Below are positions 6,574 to 15,092 of a stretch of 64,000 nucleotides of DNA, in pieces (position 1 is the first letter of the stretch; each line of letters starts with the position of its first letter). Location of the stretch: contig NZ_JBGCCH010000021.1 of the NCBI RefSeq assembly GCF_041261205.1, positions 103,794 to 167,793 of the forward strand, read 5' to 3'. The notes below the pieces were generated by a model. It was not told the DNA's origin and searched no databases. It saw only the letters and a program-made list of their open reading frames with translations. Both the position numbers and the translations under genes were made by a program. Origin of the DNA: Catenulispora sp. MAP5-51 (GTDB taxonomy: Bacteria; Actinomycetota; Actinomycetes; Streptomycetales; Catenulisporaceae).

Positions 6574-7251
6574 TCACCCTTCGACGAGCCCGAGTTCCAC
6601 CGCGAGCCGCACCAGATCGGCCTTGTTGCCGAGCTTGCGCTTCAGGCGGATCCGTTTCACGTGCGTGTCCACCGTCGACTCCTTGATGGCCAGGTGGCGC
6701 GCGACCTGGCGGTGGGTGAGTCCGGCGGCGATGCCGGCCAGGACTTCCTCCTCGCGGTCGGTCAGCGCCGCCGCCGGCTCGCCGGTGAGGCCCCGGTCCG
6801 GGTCCGTACGGATGACTGCGGCCAGGTCGCGGGACAGGTAGAAGCCTCCGTGCGCCACGACACGGACCGCTTCCAGGAAGTCCTCGGGTTCGGCGTGCTT
6901 GGTGAGGTAGCCCTTCGCCCCGCGGCGCAGGGCGGCCAGGACGTCGCGTTCCTGGCCGGACACCGACATCATCAGGACCGCGACGTGCGGCGACCAGGCC
7001 TCGACGGCCGGCCCGGTGGTGCGGTCCCGGGCATCCGGTGTCCCCGAAGCCGCCGGCCGGGCGACCAACGACCCGATCACCAGCCCGCACTCGCCGAGCG
7101 CGAGCTCCGGCCCCACCAGCCGGCCGTCGACGACCAGCGGCCCCCGCCCGGCGCCGAGTGCTTCAGCGAGGTCTGCGACAGTGGCGTCCGGACGGCCGAC
7201 CGCGGCAGTGAAGTCGCGCTCGGTCCGACCGTCGTCGAACACGAACTCCAT
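6574..7251 (-). CDS. LuxR-type regulator with a beta-grasp-like N-terminus and half a receiver domain
   Basis: 225 aa. Residues 1-70 (MEFVFDDGRTERDFTAAVG, then ATVADLAEALG and LVVDGRLVGPELALGECGL) resemble the ubiquitin-like segment found at the front of actinobacterial FtsK/EssC and FHA proteins. Residues 85-140 (VAVLMMSVSGQERDVLAALR, then GAKGYLTKHAEPEDFLEAV) match only the second half of a response-regulator receiver; the phospho-aspartate half is absent. The LuxR helix-turn-helix is at about 163-220 (LTDREEEVLAGIAAGLTHRQ, STVDTHVKRIRLKRKLGNK). It can bind DNA but probably cannot be regulated by phosphorylation. No kinase gene is adjacent. The ATG at 7251 is the only good start. Confidence 0.78.
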   Translation of the reverse strand: MEFVFDDGRTERDFTAAVGRPDATVADLAEALGAGRGPLVVDGRLVGPELALGECGLVIGSLVARPAASGTPDARDRTTGPAVEAWSPHVAVLMMSVSGQERDVLAALRRGAKGYLTKHAEPEDFLEAVRVVAHGGFYLSRDLAAVIRTDPDRGLTGEPAAALTDREEEVLAGIAAGLTHRQVARHLAIKESTVDTHVKRIRLKRKLGNKADLVRLAVELGLVEG

Positions 7252-7323
7252 ACCGCAATGGTTCCAGCGGCGGGCCGGGACGCGCCGTCCCCGTTTTGTG
7301 GGACGACGAGCGTAGGACAGCGG

Positions 7324-8583
7324 TCACCCGGACAACGACTTCAGCATCGCCAAGATCTGCGACCAGGCGTCGGCCTGGCCTTCCGCGTTCGCCTCACGCG
7401 TGCCGCCGAGGTTGATCCGCTGGCCGGTGATCGGATGCGTCATAGTTGTCATGGCGGGGATCGTGGCGCCTTCGTCGACACCGTGGCCGGCCTCTTGATA
7501 GACGCTCGCCTTGTGAGGGAACGTATTGTGCGCTGCATCGAGTTCCGCGGATATGTTGTCGGCAGCTATCCACGCCTGCGGCCACAGGCCGTCGTCCCCT
7601 CCGGCGAAGGCGAGCACCGGCCCTGAAATGTGGTCCACCGGGATCGACACGTTGCTCGGGAGCGGCGTGCCATGGAGCGTCCAAGCGGTTGAGGCGCCGC
7701 TGGGAAAGCTTGGATTGGTTTGCGCGCTCGGCGAGACGACGATCGCGCCGTGGAAGACTTCCGGGAAGTACTGCGCGGCCAGCAGGGCTGCCTCACTGCC
7801 TCGTGAACCACCATCGATGAGGACGTGTGCGGGATCGACCCCGGTTTCGCCGGCCAAGTCCCGTCCTGCCTGCTCGAAGTACTCCAGGGGGATGTTCGCC
7901 AAGGTCGCGGGCAGGCCGGGAGCGTCGAAATAGGCGACTGACAGGGCTGGATATCCAGTGGAGGCCAGGATCGACGCCGTGGCGTCCTGCGACTCCCCGC
8001 CCTCGGAGCCGCCGACGAAGACTATTGCGGGACGTGGATGAGCACTGGAGTTCCCCGCAGGGAGATACAGCTTTCCGAGCACCTTGTTCTGCGCGAGGGA
8101 GAAAGCCTGCTCCGTGACGCCGGGCGCCTCGATCACGCGTGTCAGAACGGTCGTGGAGGCCACTGATCCGGCCCCAGTGGCGGTCAGAGTCACTGTGTAA
8201 TCTGCCCCATGTACGGTGAAACCGGTGGATGCAGACCCGGCCGGCGGATTCGCCGACCAGAGCAGGCCCGATCCGTCGACGCCGGTGTAGGTGCCGCCGC
8301 TGGAGGCCTCTTTGGCGAGGTCGACCTTGCCGGACTTGTCGGCCGTGTACAGGCCGGTGCCCGTCCAGGTCTGACCCTTGGCGTCGGTCGCCGTTGACGT
8401 CACCGTAGTGCGTTCGCCAGGCTCCAGGCCCGACAGTCTCACGTCCACCGGTTCGAACGCCGGCTCCTCCGGATGGTCGACGGTGAAAGCGATGGGCTGC
8501 GGCTTCGCGCCGCCACCACCGCAAGCCGCAACCAGAATCGCCGCGGTAGCCGCGGCTGCCAAAACACTGATTCCCCGAATCAT
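7324..8583 (-). CDS. secreted lipoprotein of the acyl-CoA thioesterase / bile-acid-CoA transferase family
   Basis: 419 aa. The N-terminus is a lipoprotein signal, with lipobox L-V-A-A-C and lipidated Cys21. Residues about 30-160 form the beta-sandwich found before the hydrolase in this family (PVDVRLSGLEPGERTTVTST). The C-terminal alpha/beta hydrolase carries the likely nucleophile in DGGSRGSEAA, an acid in GGDDGLWPQ and the histidine in EAGHGVDEG. Family enzymes cleave or transfer acyl groups from CoA, but an extracytoplasmic location makes CoA an unlikely substrate, so the true substrate is unknown. The ATG at 8583 is preceded by AGGGGG. It stands alone, back to back with the LuxR-type gene downstream. 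Confidence 0.8.
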   Translation of the reverse strand: MIRGISVLAAAATAAILVAACGGGGAKPQPIAFTVDHPEEPAFEPVDVRLSGLEPGERTTVTSTATDAKGQTWTGTGLYTADKSGKVDLAKEASSGGTYTGVDGSGLLWSANPPAGSASTGFTVHGADYTVTLTATGAGSVASTTVLTRVIEAPGVTEQAFSLAQNKVLGKLYLPAGNSSAHPRPAIVFVGGSEGGESQDATASILASTGYPALSVAYFDAPGLPATLANIPLEYFEQAGRDLAGETGVDPAHVLIDGGSRGSEAALLAAQYFPEVFHGAIVVSPSAQTNPSFPSGASTAWTLHGTPLPSNVSIPVDHISGPVLAFAGGDDGLWPQAWIAADNISAELDAAHNTFPHKASVYQEAGHGVDEGATIPAMTTMTHPITGQRINLGGTREANAEGQADAWSQILAMLKSLSG

Positions 8584-8750
8584 CACGCCCCCTGTCGACC
8601 AGTATGGCGCGATTTCACCGTGTAGGCCGCACAACCGAAGACGCGGCGCGGCACCGTTTGGCGCGCGCCGAGGTGGTTATGCGCGCCTGGCAAGCAGCGG
8701 CAACGTGGTCGACCTCCACTGACAGCCTCGGCGCTCTACGCGGGGATGGG

Positions 8751-9536
8751 TCACGCTAAATCATGGGCTTCAGGGCTGAGCATCATCCGGACGCAGATTT
8801 GGAGCCCCGGGTCACCCCGATAATCGACTGCACGCATCCACGGGAGCGAACCCATCAGCTTGCCTGTCGCGTCTGTTGCGCACTGATCCAGGACGATGCG
8901 CAACGAGTCTGGGATGGGCGCATCGGTCAGGCACATCCACCCCAGCGCAGCGCTCACTCGCATCTCGGGCGAAGCAGCGGGATCAGACCAGATGAGCCGG
9001 GTCCATACCTCGCCGTCCGCGTCGCCGTGTTCCCGGGCCAACTGCGCGGAGGCGAAGACCAGGCCTGCCCGCACAGCTGGGTCCTTCTCAACGTTCATAC
9101 GTACAGACAACGCGTCCTTGATGTCGGCCGTCCGGCCCAGCGCGACGACCGCCGTGTAGGCGGCCGCGGATCGTACCTGCGGGTCCGAGTCGGCGAGTAG
9201 CTCTATGACAAGGTCGGCATCTGCGGTGATCGCTTCGCGGGCGGCCTGGATCGACCAGTGTCCCGGGTAGCCGCTCGGCTCGATGACCCATTCGTCGTCG
9301 TCATAGGCGACACGGAGCAGTTCTTCACGCGTGCATAGGCCAGGACCGGTTGTCTGGCGGCCGATTTCTGCCGCGAGGACCAGGATGTCGGCACGGAAGT
9401 GGGTCCGAGGATCGGCCCCGATACGCAACAGGAACGGTACGGCCAGCGCACATGCCGACCGCGCGCTGTTGGCCAACTCTCCTTGCAGGCAGCGGAGTGC
9501 GTGACGTGCGATCTCGCCTCTCCACCGCGGCAGCAT
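8751..9536 (-). CDS. HEAT-repeat-like protein, possibly N-terminally shortened
   Basis: 261 aa of helical repeats: RSACALAVPFLLRIGADPRT (near residue 27), ADLVIELLADSDPQVRSAAA (near 107), KDPAVRAGLVFASAQLAREH (near 151) and ASPEMRVSAALGWMCLTDAP (near 188). These are typical of HEAT/armadillo scaffolds that mediate protein contacts. Related actinobacterial proteins usually have another repeat pair before the ACALAVPFLL helix, so the start may be truncated. The ATG at 9536 has no strong ribosome site. It has no operon partner; the gene divergent to it encodes a small membrane protein. Confidence 0.6.
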   Translation of the reverse strand: MLPRWRGEIARHALRCLQGELANSARSACALAVPFLLRIGADPRTHFRADILVLAAEIGRQTTGPGLCTREELLRVAYDDDEWVIEPSGYPGHWSIQAAREAITADADLVIELLADSDPQVRSAAAYTAVVALGRTADIKDALSVRMNVEKDPAVRAGLVFASAQLAREHGDADGEVWTRLIWSDPAASPEMRVSAALGWMCLTDAPIPDSLRIVLDQCATDATGKLMGSLPWMRAVDYRGDPGLQICVRMMLSPEAHDLA

Positions 9537-9706
9537 CAACCACGGCTGACGCGATCAGCGCCCGTTGTGTCGACACCATATCGGCGGTACTCCGGCCTGG
9601 TGTTCGGCTCCGCCCTTCTGCGGTCCGTTTGCTGCGTGTGGTCTTGGGTACCCGAGCCCGGCGTCGACGTGGCGCGAGCTTCACTCAATGGCTCTGGAGG
9701 GCACGC

Positions 9707-10129
9707 ATGTCGACCAAGACGCGGGACGCCAAGAAGCCGCACATGCCCACAGACGTCACCCCGGACCTGTCCCTGTTCGACCGGTTCGCCACCGGCGCGG
9801 CGCGGTTCAGCTCGCGAGCCTGGTTCTTCGCGTTCTGCGTGCTGCTGGTGATCGTGTGGGCGCCGACGTACTTCGTCATCGGGACGGTCGACACCTGGCA
9901 GCTGATCATCAACACGGTCACGACGATCGTCACCTTCCTGCTGGTCGCGCTCCTGCAGAACACTGAGACCCGGGCGGACGAGGCGACCCAGGACAAGCTG
10001 AACGCCCTGGCGCAGGGACTGGGCGAACTGATGACGCACATCGCCGACATCCACGACCGCGGCGAGCTGCGCGATGCCGTGGCAGAACTCCGCGCGGCCG
10101 TGGGGCTTGAGGACACCGAGAGCGCCTGA
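9707..10129 (+). CDS. low-affinity iron permease-like small membrane protein
   Basis: 140 aa. After a 35-residue cytoplasmic N-terminus come two hydrophobic spans: AWFFAFCVLLVIVWAPTYF (about residues 38-56) and LIINTVTTIVTFLLVALLQN (about 66-85). An NTETRADEATQDKLNAL amphipathic tail follows, with a helical C-terminus. This matches the low-affinity iron permease / Fet4-like family of two-TM bacterial proteins, for which transport is not proven. The ATG at 9707 has CTGGAGG six bases upstream. It is divergent from the HEAT-repeat gene and stands alone. Confidence 0.83.
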   Translation: MSTKTRDAKKPHMPTDVTPDLSLFDRFATGAARFSSRAWFFAFCVLLVIVWAPTYFVIGTVDTWQLIINTVTTIVTFLLVALLQNTETRADEATQDKLNALAQGLGELMTHIADIHDRGELRDAVAELRAAVGLEDTESA

Positions 10130-10434
10130 CGCCACGCCGGCCGTCGCGGCACGCGACGGCACGCGACGCTCAGGGCGTAGCGAGCTCGGGCAGCGTGGGC
10201 GTTCCCTGGCCGACGAGGTCGTGCGGCGGATCGGCGAGATCACCGACGCCGTCGGGCGACCCGCAGGAGGCCCGTCGAGCGCACCGCCGTTGCCCAGGTC
10301 TCGGCGAGTCGGCAGATTGTCCCGATGGGACACGGGCACGCGTCGGGTCTGCGAAGCCGACAGAGATGCGTCCGTGCGGGGTCGGGCGGCACGGTCGCGT
10401 CTGGTGCCCGGAGACGATCGGGGCAAACGTCACA

Positions 10435-11226
10435 TCACGCGATCCGCAGCTGGGGCCGTTGGGGCTGTTCAGGCTGTTCGTGCTCCGGCTGCTGCTCGGT
10501 CTCGGGCACGTACTCGCTGATCGTCCCGTCCGCCGCGGGCAGCCAGATTTCGGCTTCGCGTCGGTGTCCGTGTGTGGCTCGGCCGGTGACGGCGATGGTG
10601 ACGCGGCGCCCGCCGAGGTTGCCGGTGCCGTCGCCGAGCCCTTCCCACTGTGGATCCCGCGCTGTCACTGCCAGATGGGCCGATTCCCAGGGGCTGGTGA
10701 CGATGAGAACGCATCCGCGCTGCCTGTCGGTGGGGCGGACGCGGCTGGTGATCTGCCGCAGCTGGGTGGCGTTGGGCCGGCGCGGCGCGTGCAGCAGTAC
10801 GAGGTCCACCGCGTTGGCGAGCACGGCGGTGGCGTCGGGCCACCGGTCTCCCGGCTCGTCGAGCAGCAGCATCTTGGACAGGTCGGCACCGAGCCCGGAG
10901 ACGGCGGCGATGCCCAGGTTCGGGAAGCCGATCACGCCGGCCCAGGCGCCGCCGGCGGTGGCTCCGGCGATGAGCGCGAGGGTGGTGTAGGAGAGGGCTG
11001 TGCCGCCGGAGGCCGTGACCCCCGTCCGGGGCAGCGCGGCGACGATGGTGCCGCGGGGGAGGACGCCGCCGGGAACCAGTGGGCGCAGGAGCGGGTGGAC
11101 GGGAATGTCGCCGCCGTCGGCCGGCCCACGCCGCCGCGCTTCGGGCGCGGTGCCGTTGTCGACCAGGTGCCGGCGCAGGCGGGCCAGTGCGTCGGCGCGG
11201 TCCTGCCGGGGTAACGGGGCGGCCAT
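10435..11226 (-). CDS. ImuA/SulA-like RecA-fold protein of an SOS operon
   Basis: 263 aa. A conserved N-terminal block (PVHPLLRPLVPGGVLPRGT, residues 42-60) is followed by a RecA-like core: TTLALIAGATAGGAWAGVIG (about 82-101), NLGIAAVSGLGADLSKMLLL and AVDLVLLHAPRRPNATQLRQ. The C-terminus is a Gln/Pro/Glu-rich tail. Such proteins sit before the Y-family polymerase ImuB in actinobacterial mutasome loci, but no imuB or dnaE2 lies in this window. The usual Walker A is not obvious. The gene follows a small 84-aa gene by 10 bases, and that gene has a good SOS box upstream, so DNA-damage induction through LexA is likely. Confidence 0.72.
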   Translation of the reverse strand: MAAPLPRQDRADALARLRRHLVDNGTAPEARRRGPADGGDIPVHPLLRPLVPGGVLPRGTIVAALPRTGVTASGGTALSYTTLALIAGATAGGAWAGVIGFPNLGIAAVSGLGADLSKMLLLDEPGDRWPDATAVLANAVDLVLLHAPRRPNATQLRQITSRVRPTDRQRGCVLIVTSPWESAHLAVTARDPQWEGLGDGTGNLGGRRVTIAVTGRATHGHRREAEIWLPAADGTISEYVPETEQQPEHEQPEQPQRPQLRIA

Positions 11227-11236
11227 GACCCGCAGG

Positions 11237-11491
11237 TCAGGTGGCCGTCGGATACACGATGATCATGGCCGACGCCCCGAGGACGTCGTGGCTCAACCCG
11301 TTGCGGGTGAGGGTGGCGGCGAGTTCCCGGCGCGGGCCCGGGTCCTGGAGCCCCTCGCCGGTCGCGATGACGGTGCCGGCCTCCTCATCGATCGTGACGA
11401 CGACACCGAGACGGAGCCCGAAGGCGACTTCGAGGCGGACGGCCTCGTGAGTGATGGCGTCAGCGATCGGCTGGAGGGGTTCGGAGGTCAC
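11237..11491 (-). CDS. 84-residue hypothetical protein, first gene of an SOS-box operon
   Basis: 84 aa beginning MTSEPLQPIADAITHEAV from a GTG at 11491, with LRLGVVVTIDEEAGTVIATG in the middle and a C-terminal hydrophobic strand MIIVYPTAT. No domain is recognised. It lies 10 bases before the ImuA-like gene, and a LexA-type SOS box ends 14 bases upstream of its start, so it is probably damage-inducible. A degraded copy of its first codons is fused to an ImuA-like fragment near 41.9 kb, showing that the two genes travelled together. Confidence 0.65.
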   Translation of the reverse strand: MTSEPLQPIADAITHEAVRLEVAFGLRLGVVVTIDEEAGTVIATGEGLQDPGPRRELAATLTRNGLSHDVLGASAMIIVYPTAT

Positions 11492-11505
11492 CGATGGAGG
11501 CTATT

Positions 11506-11519
11506 CGAACATATGTTTT
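11506..11519 (-). promoter_or_regulatory. LexA / SOS box
   Basis: The plus-strand sequence CGAACATATGTTTT fits the Gram-positive SOS box CGAACRNRYGTTYN. It is placed 14 bases before the GTG of the 84-aa gene, where bound LexA would block the promoter. This is the basis for calling the two-gene operon SOS-regulated. Confidence 0.75.
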
Positions 11520-11684
11520 CCCGCAACGACGGCGCGTGTGGTTCACCTGATCGAGTGACTGTTGGTGCTTGGGCCCGATAGTTGGCACTTTGACTCGATA
11601 GTCGGCATCGAGATCGCTGTGACCGGCAACGTTCGCCGAGTCAACCGCTGGATCGAGTCTTTGCCGGCCTTGTAGATTCCCGGC

Positions 11685-12158
11685 GTGAGTGATGACGGCA
11701 AGACTCGGATCCGATTCGCGGAAGAGGCGGATGCCGCGGTGATCGCGCGCATCCACATGACCTCTCGGTCGGCGACCATGTCCTATCTGCCCCCGCAGAA
11801 GCGCAGTCACGAGCAGGTGACCAGGTGGGTCCAGGACGTCCTGCTCAACCAATGTCGCACCTGGGTCGCAGTGCGTGATGCGGAGATCGCCGGCTACGCG
11901 GCCCTTGACGGCGACATGCTCGAACACCTCTATCTGTACCCTGACATCCGTCGGCAGGGCATCGGCACCCTGCTGCTCGATGAGGTCAGGCGGCACAGCC
12001 CTGACGGGGTGTCCCTGCACGTCTTTCAGCAGAACACCGATGCCCGCGCGTTCTACGAGAGCCAAGGTTTCACCGTCCTCGACACCAACGACGGTGATCG
12101 CAACATGGAGAACCTGCCTGACATGACGCTTCGCTGGACGCCGAAGAGCATTCAGTAA
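11685..12158 (+). CDS. GNAT-family N-acetyltransferase
   Basis: 157 aa from a GTG at 11685. GNAT landmarks are IRFAEEADAAVIARIHMTS at the start (residues 9-27), a central beta-strand with WVAVRDAEIAGYAALDGDM, the acetyl-CoA loop YLYPDIRRQGIGTLLLDEV (R-R-Q-G-I-G) near residues 84-102, and NTDARAFYESQGFTVLDT at the C-terminus. The substrate is unknown. The start has no clear Shine-Dalgarno and may be leaderless. Upstream lie two copies of CGATAGTYGGCA (near 11576 and 11597), which could be part of the promoter. Confidence 0.88.
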   Translation: MSDDGKTRIRFAEEADAAVIARIHMTSRSATMSYLPPQKRSHEQVTRWVQDVLLNQCRTWVAVRDAEIAGYAALDGDMLEHLYLYPDIRRQGIGTLLLDEVRRHSPDGVSLHVFQQNTDARAFYESQGFTVLDTNDGDRNMENLPDMTLRWTPKSIQ

Positions 12159-12308
12159 TCAGTGCCAACTGAACAGTGAAACTGATGCCAACCAGAGCGA
12201 CACGATCATGGCTGCCGCGCAGGCCACGACGTCGCGGTTCACGAGCCCGATCCGGTCCTGACGGGCAACGTGCGGTGGCGTCGCCCCGACTGGCAGCCAG
12301 GGATCAGA

Positions 12309-13712
12309 TCAGTCGGTGCGCAGCCGGGGATCCTTGGCGCCAAGGACGACCTCGGCCGGCCAGCGATTCCGCAGCACCTTCTTCAGCGTGCGGTGGCTGG
12401 TGTCGACGACTTCGGGGATACCCACGCTGCCCGGGGTGGTCGGCGACCGTCCTTCCAGTGTCACGGGCGCGCGGAGTAGGTCTTCGCCCCAGGGGCCGAT
12501 GGCGTTGCAAAACAAGCCCTGAAACCGGTGGCCGGGCAAAGTGCTGGCGTGGACGTGCTTGACGAACTTCTCCATGACCGGAGCCTCAAGGTAGACCCAG
12601 GCCAAGTAGACGAGGGTGCGTCCGTCTTCAAGCTTGATCGGCAAGCGCACCTTGAGGAAGTTGCCGATGCCATCGACGACCATCATCGCGCCGGTGTCCA
12701 CTCGCACCCGCCGCTCCCGCTCTTCTGTCGAGAGCTCCTCGACGAGGTATGGCATGGGGAGTGCGAATCCCGGGTGCTCGGGGTCGAGTCGACCTCCGCA
12801 GTCGCAATCGGCGCCGTGGCAGTGGCCGTCCGCTTGCTCGGATTCGGCCGCGCTTAGATCGTTGTCCTCAAGGTTGTCGTTGTCCTCAAGGTTGAGGATG
12901 AGCTCGGTCGCCGACCGATACGCCGGTTCCCCGCCGTCCGGCGACATCGGCAGCAGTAACGCAAAGACGCGCACGGCGGTGAATACCGCCGGCTCCGGCA
13001 GGTTCAGCGCGGCCATCGCCGCCGAGGCAGCCTCGTGCCGTTCGCCGTTGACCCGGATCTCGGATTGCATGGTGCCGGGTGCGCCGCCGTAGAAGAGCTT
13101 GACCCCGTTGAAGTATGGCGACTCGAGATCCGTGGAGAGCGGGCCGGCGAGTTGGTGCAGCACGTTCGCCTCGTGGAGGGCCTTCTGAAGACGCCGGGTC
13201 TCAGCGTCGTCGAGCCCGTAGCCGACCTCGCCAGAGGCGATCATGTGCCAGCCGGGGACGCCGCGAGCGTGGTCGGGCCCGACATGGTCGGCAAAACGTC
13301 CGCGCCGATCGAGGAGTTCCAGAAGGCACGCACCGCTCGTCTGTACCCAGGCATTAGCCGCATGTCGCGGATCACCCGAGGCCGCGACCGCGCAATCGAC
13401 GAAACATGCCAAACCGTCCTGGAACCCGGCCCCTGGCCTGACGTCCACCTCCGGGAAGGCGACCACATCGTAGTGATGGCCGCCCCCGTGCGGCGGTGCC
13501 ATGCCCAGTGCCCAACCCTGCGGGCTTATCAGGGAACTGTCTTTGAGTTCCGCCCTCTCGGTGACGCCGGGTGCGAGCGTCTCGAGGCCCGCTTTCACCA
13601 AGGCAAGAAACTCGAGGTCTGATAAGCGATCCTGAGGGCTGCTCGCCTTCGGCGTGGCACGTCGTATCCAAGACACAGAGCAGACCTTAACGGGTCGGTT
13701 CTTAAGAGCCAT
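12309..13712 (-). CDS. DUF6348-DUF2199-like fusion protein
   Basis: 467 aa. Residues about 40-270 resemble DUF6348 proteins (HHYDVVAFPEVDVRPGAGF, AANAWVQTSGACLLELLDRR, GWHMIASGEVGYGLDDAETR). A Cys/His-rich linker follows (GHCHGADCDCGG near 320). The rest resembles DUF2199 (VRVDTGAMMVVDGIGNFLKV, the LFCNAIGPWGEDLL segment, then SHRTLKKVLRNRWP). Both families occur as separate small proteins of unknown function, often near polymorphic-toxin or immunity-type genes. The Cys/His cluster could hold a metal. The ATG at 13712 is chosen; an in-frame GTG at 13727 is possible. The stop is alone before 150 bases of apparently empty sequence. Confidence 0.55.
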   Translation of the reverse strand: MALKNRPVKVCSVSWIRRATPKASSPQDRLSDLEFLALVKAGLETLAPGVTERAELKDSSLISPQGWALGMAPPHGGGHHYDVVAFPEVDVRPGAGFQDGLACFVDCAVAASGDPRHAANAWVQTSGACLLELLDRRGRFADHVGPDHARGVPGWHMIASGEVGYGLDDAETRRLQKALHEANVLHQLAGPLSTDLESPYFNGVKLFYGGAPGTMQSEIRVNGERHEAASAAMAALNLPEPAVFTAVRVFALLLPMSPDGGEPAYRSATELILNLEDNDNLEDNDLSAAESEQADGHCHGADCDCGGRLDPEHPGFALPMPYLVEELSTEERERRVRVDTGAMMVVDGIGNFLKVRLPIKLEDGRTLVYLAWVYLEAPVMEKFVKHVHASTLPGHRFQGLFCNAIGPWGEDLLRAPVTLEGRSPTTPGSVGIPEVVDTSHRTLKKVLRNRWPAEVVLGAKDPRLRTD

Positions 13713-13741
13713 GGAATTGCGGATCACTCCACAATGTCAAG

Positions 13742-14488
13742 TCAGCGGTGCTCTTTGTCGGACCGGTCACCGGAGGCAGTCGCGGTGCCCTGGCACGGAA
13801 AAAGGCGACCGCCGGGGAACTCTCCGTCGGCGACGCGAATCGCCAGCAGGGTGACCCGAGCCGCCGGTTTGGACTCGGCAGGCCGTGACCGATGACCGAA
13901 ATAGAAGAGCACCATTGGCGTCGCGGGGTCGGCGGTCGCGTAGGCGATCGTGGTCGGATACGCCGGGTTCGTCGGGCCGAACACCACCGACGCGGGCCCG
14001 TGCGTCAACAGGACCTCGGAGGCGAGATGAGCGCCGGCCTGCCACTTCGGAATCCGATCGATCAGCGAAGAGTACTCGACATCTGAGAGCTCTCGACTGA
14101 GGCGCAACCAGCCGCGGCGGAATGCCTCCTCGCCGTTGAGCGACGCCTCGACGGCGACTGCCGCGCCTGGGAAGAGTTCCTGGATCGGCGCGTCGACCGT
14201 CCTCTGGTTCGAGTCGACGATCCAGACGAAACCGTCGTCATCACCGTCGAGGTAGGCGAGCATCTCCAGATACACGCCCAGCGCGCGGTCGCCGTGGAAC
14301 ATGCCCGGCCGGCGTACAGCTTGATTGAACGTCTCGATCACATGTTCGCGGACCTCCGAGACGCTTCTCGACTGGACCCGGATGGCCGCGGCTGACTGCT
14401 CCAAGACTGCCTCACAAAGACGGTGACCAGCGTCGCCAACAAGGACGCACGCGCATTCTGCACGCTTCCCCGCAGCTCGGAGCAGCAT
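13742..14488 (-). CDS. hypothetical protein with an RPGMFHGDRAL motif
   Basis: 248 aa. I do not recognise the family. Visible features are a conserved-looking VREHVIETFNQAVRRPGMFH segment continuing GDRALGVYLEMLAYLDGDDD (about residues 46-85), a WRL-type helix around 127, and a C-terminal beta-rich half (ASVVFGPTNPAYPTTIAYAT, MVLFYFGHRSR). The RRPGMF-G pattern is reminiscent of proteins in toxin-immunity neighbourhoods, but that is weak. It lies 29 bases upstream of the DUF6348-like gene on the same strand, so the two may form an operon. The ATG at 14488 is one of several possible starts. Confidence 0.55.
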   Translation of the reverse strand: MLLRAAGKRAECACVLVGDAGHRLCEAVLEQSAAAIRVQSRSVSEVREHVIETFNQAVRRPGMFHGDRALGVYLEMLAYLDGDDDGFVWIVDSNQRTVDAPIQELFPGAAVAVEASLNGEEAFRRGWLRLSRELSDVEYSSLIDRIPKWQAGAHLASEVLLTHGPASVVFGPTNPAYPTTIAYATADPATPMVLFYFGHRSRPAESKPAARVTLLAIRVADGEFPGGRLFPCQGTATASGDRSDKEHR

Positions 14489-14535
14489 CAACCGGCCTGG
14501 ATCTTGCCGCTCGCCCGATGAACGTGGTTCGTGAG

Positions 14536-14555
14536 TGCACTTCGAATTCAAAGCA
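14536..14555. promoter_or_regulatory. candidate MarR operator in front of the MarR gene
   Basis: TGCACTTCGAATTCAAAGCA is an imperfect palindrome that matches two sites at 16070-16122 in front of the quinone oxidoreductase gene. It sits 15 bases before the GTG of the MarR gene and overlaps the likely promoter (TAGGAT at 14558). Autoregulation by this MarR protein is inferred from the shared motif. Confidence 0.55.
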
Positions 14556-14569
14556 AGTAGGATCACGGG

Positions 14570-15076
14570 GTGGATGATGCGACGCCCGGTCTGAGCTCGG
14601 AGCAACTCGGTGCGTACTTCGCTCTGATGGAGGTCAGCAGCCTTCTTCAGTACGCGGTCGATGAACATCTGCGCGCCGACGGTGATCTCAGCTACGTTCA
14701 GTTCGAGATCTTGGCGCGCCTGGTGGACGCGCCGGAGGGCAGGCTGCGGATGACCGATCTGGCCGACGGCGTCGTCTACAGCCGTAGCGGTCTGACCTAC
14801 CAGGCAGGGCTGTTGGACAAGCGCGGCCTGATCACCCGCTCGCCGTCGCCGGATGACGAGCGCAGCGTCATCGTGACGGTCACCGACGCGGGCCGGGCCC
14901 TGGTCCTTCGCGTGCTTCCTGAGCATGCCGACCAGGTTCGGCGGCTGTTGTTCGATCCGATGTCCGGCGAGGAGCTCACCGCGCTCAGCGCCATCCTCGG
15001 ACGCGTCCGCACTCACATGCGCGCTGCGCCGCCGCGCTCTGCCAAACCGCGCGCCGGCCGCGACCGCAGCAGCTGA
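14570..15076 (+). CDS. MarR-family transcriptional regulator
   Basis: 168 aa from a GTG at 14570. The winged helix-turn-helix is at about residues 45-105: YVQFEILARLVDAPEGRLRM, then TDLADGVVYSRSGLTYQAGL and LDKRGLITRSPSPDDERSVI with the typical wing D-D-E-R. Helices at both ends form the dimer interface. It is followed by an XRE regulator and an oxidoreductase/cupin pair, and a palindrome near its own start recurs before the oxidoreductase. It likely controls that gene in response to a small ligand or oxidant; no redox cysteine is visible. Confidence 0.9.
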   Translation: MDDATPGLSSEQLGAYFALMEVSSLLQYAVDEHLRADGDLSYVQFEILARLVDAPEGRLRMTDLADGVVYSRSGLTYQAGLLDKRGLITRSPSPDDERSVIVTVTDAGRALVLRVLPEHADQVRRLLFDPMSGEELTALSAILGRVRTHMRAAPPRSAKPRAGRDRSS

Positions 15077-15092
15077 AAAGGCGGATGGGGCG

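Noticed and set aside
11570..11650. Repeated CGATAGTYGGCA sequences as possible insertion-sequence ends
   Set aside because: They are direct rather than inverted repeats, and no transposase or target duplication is seen around the acetyltransferase gene.
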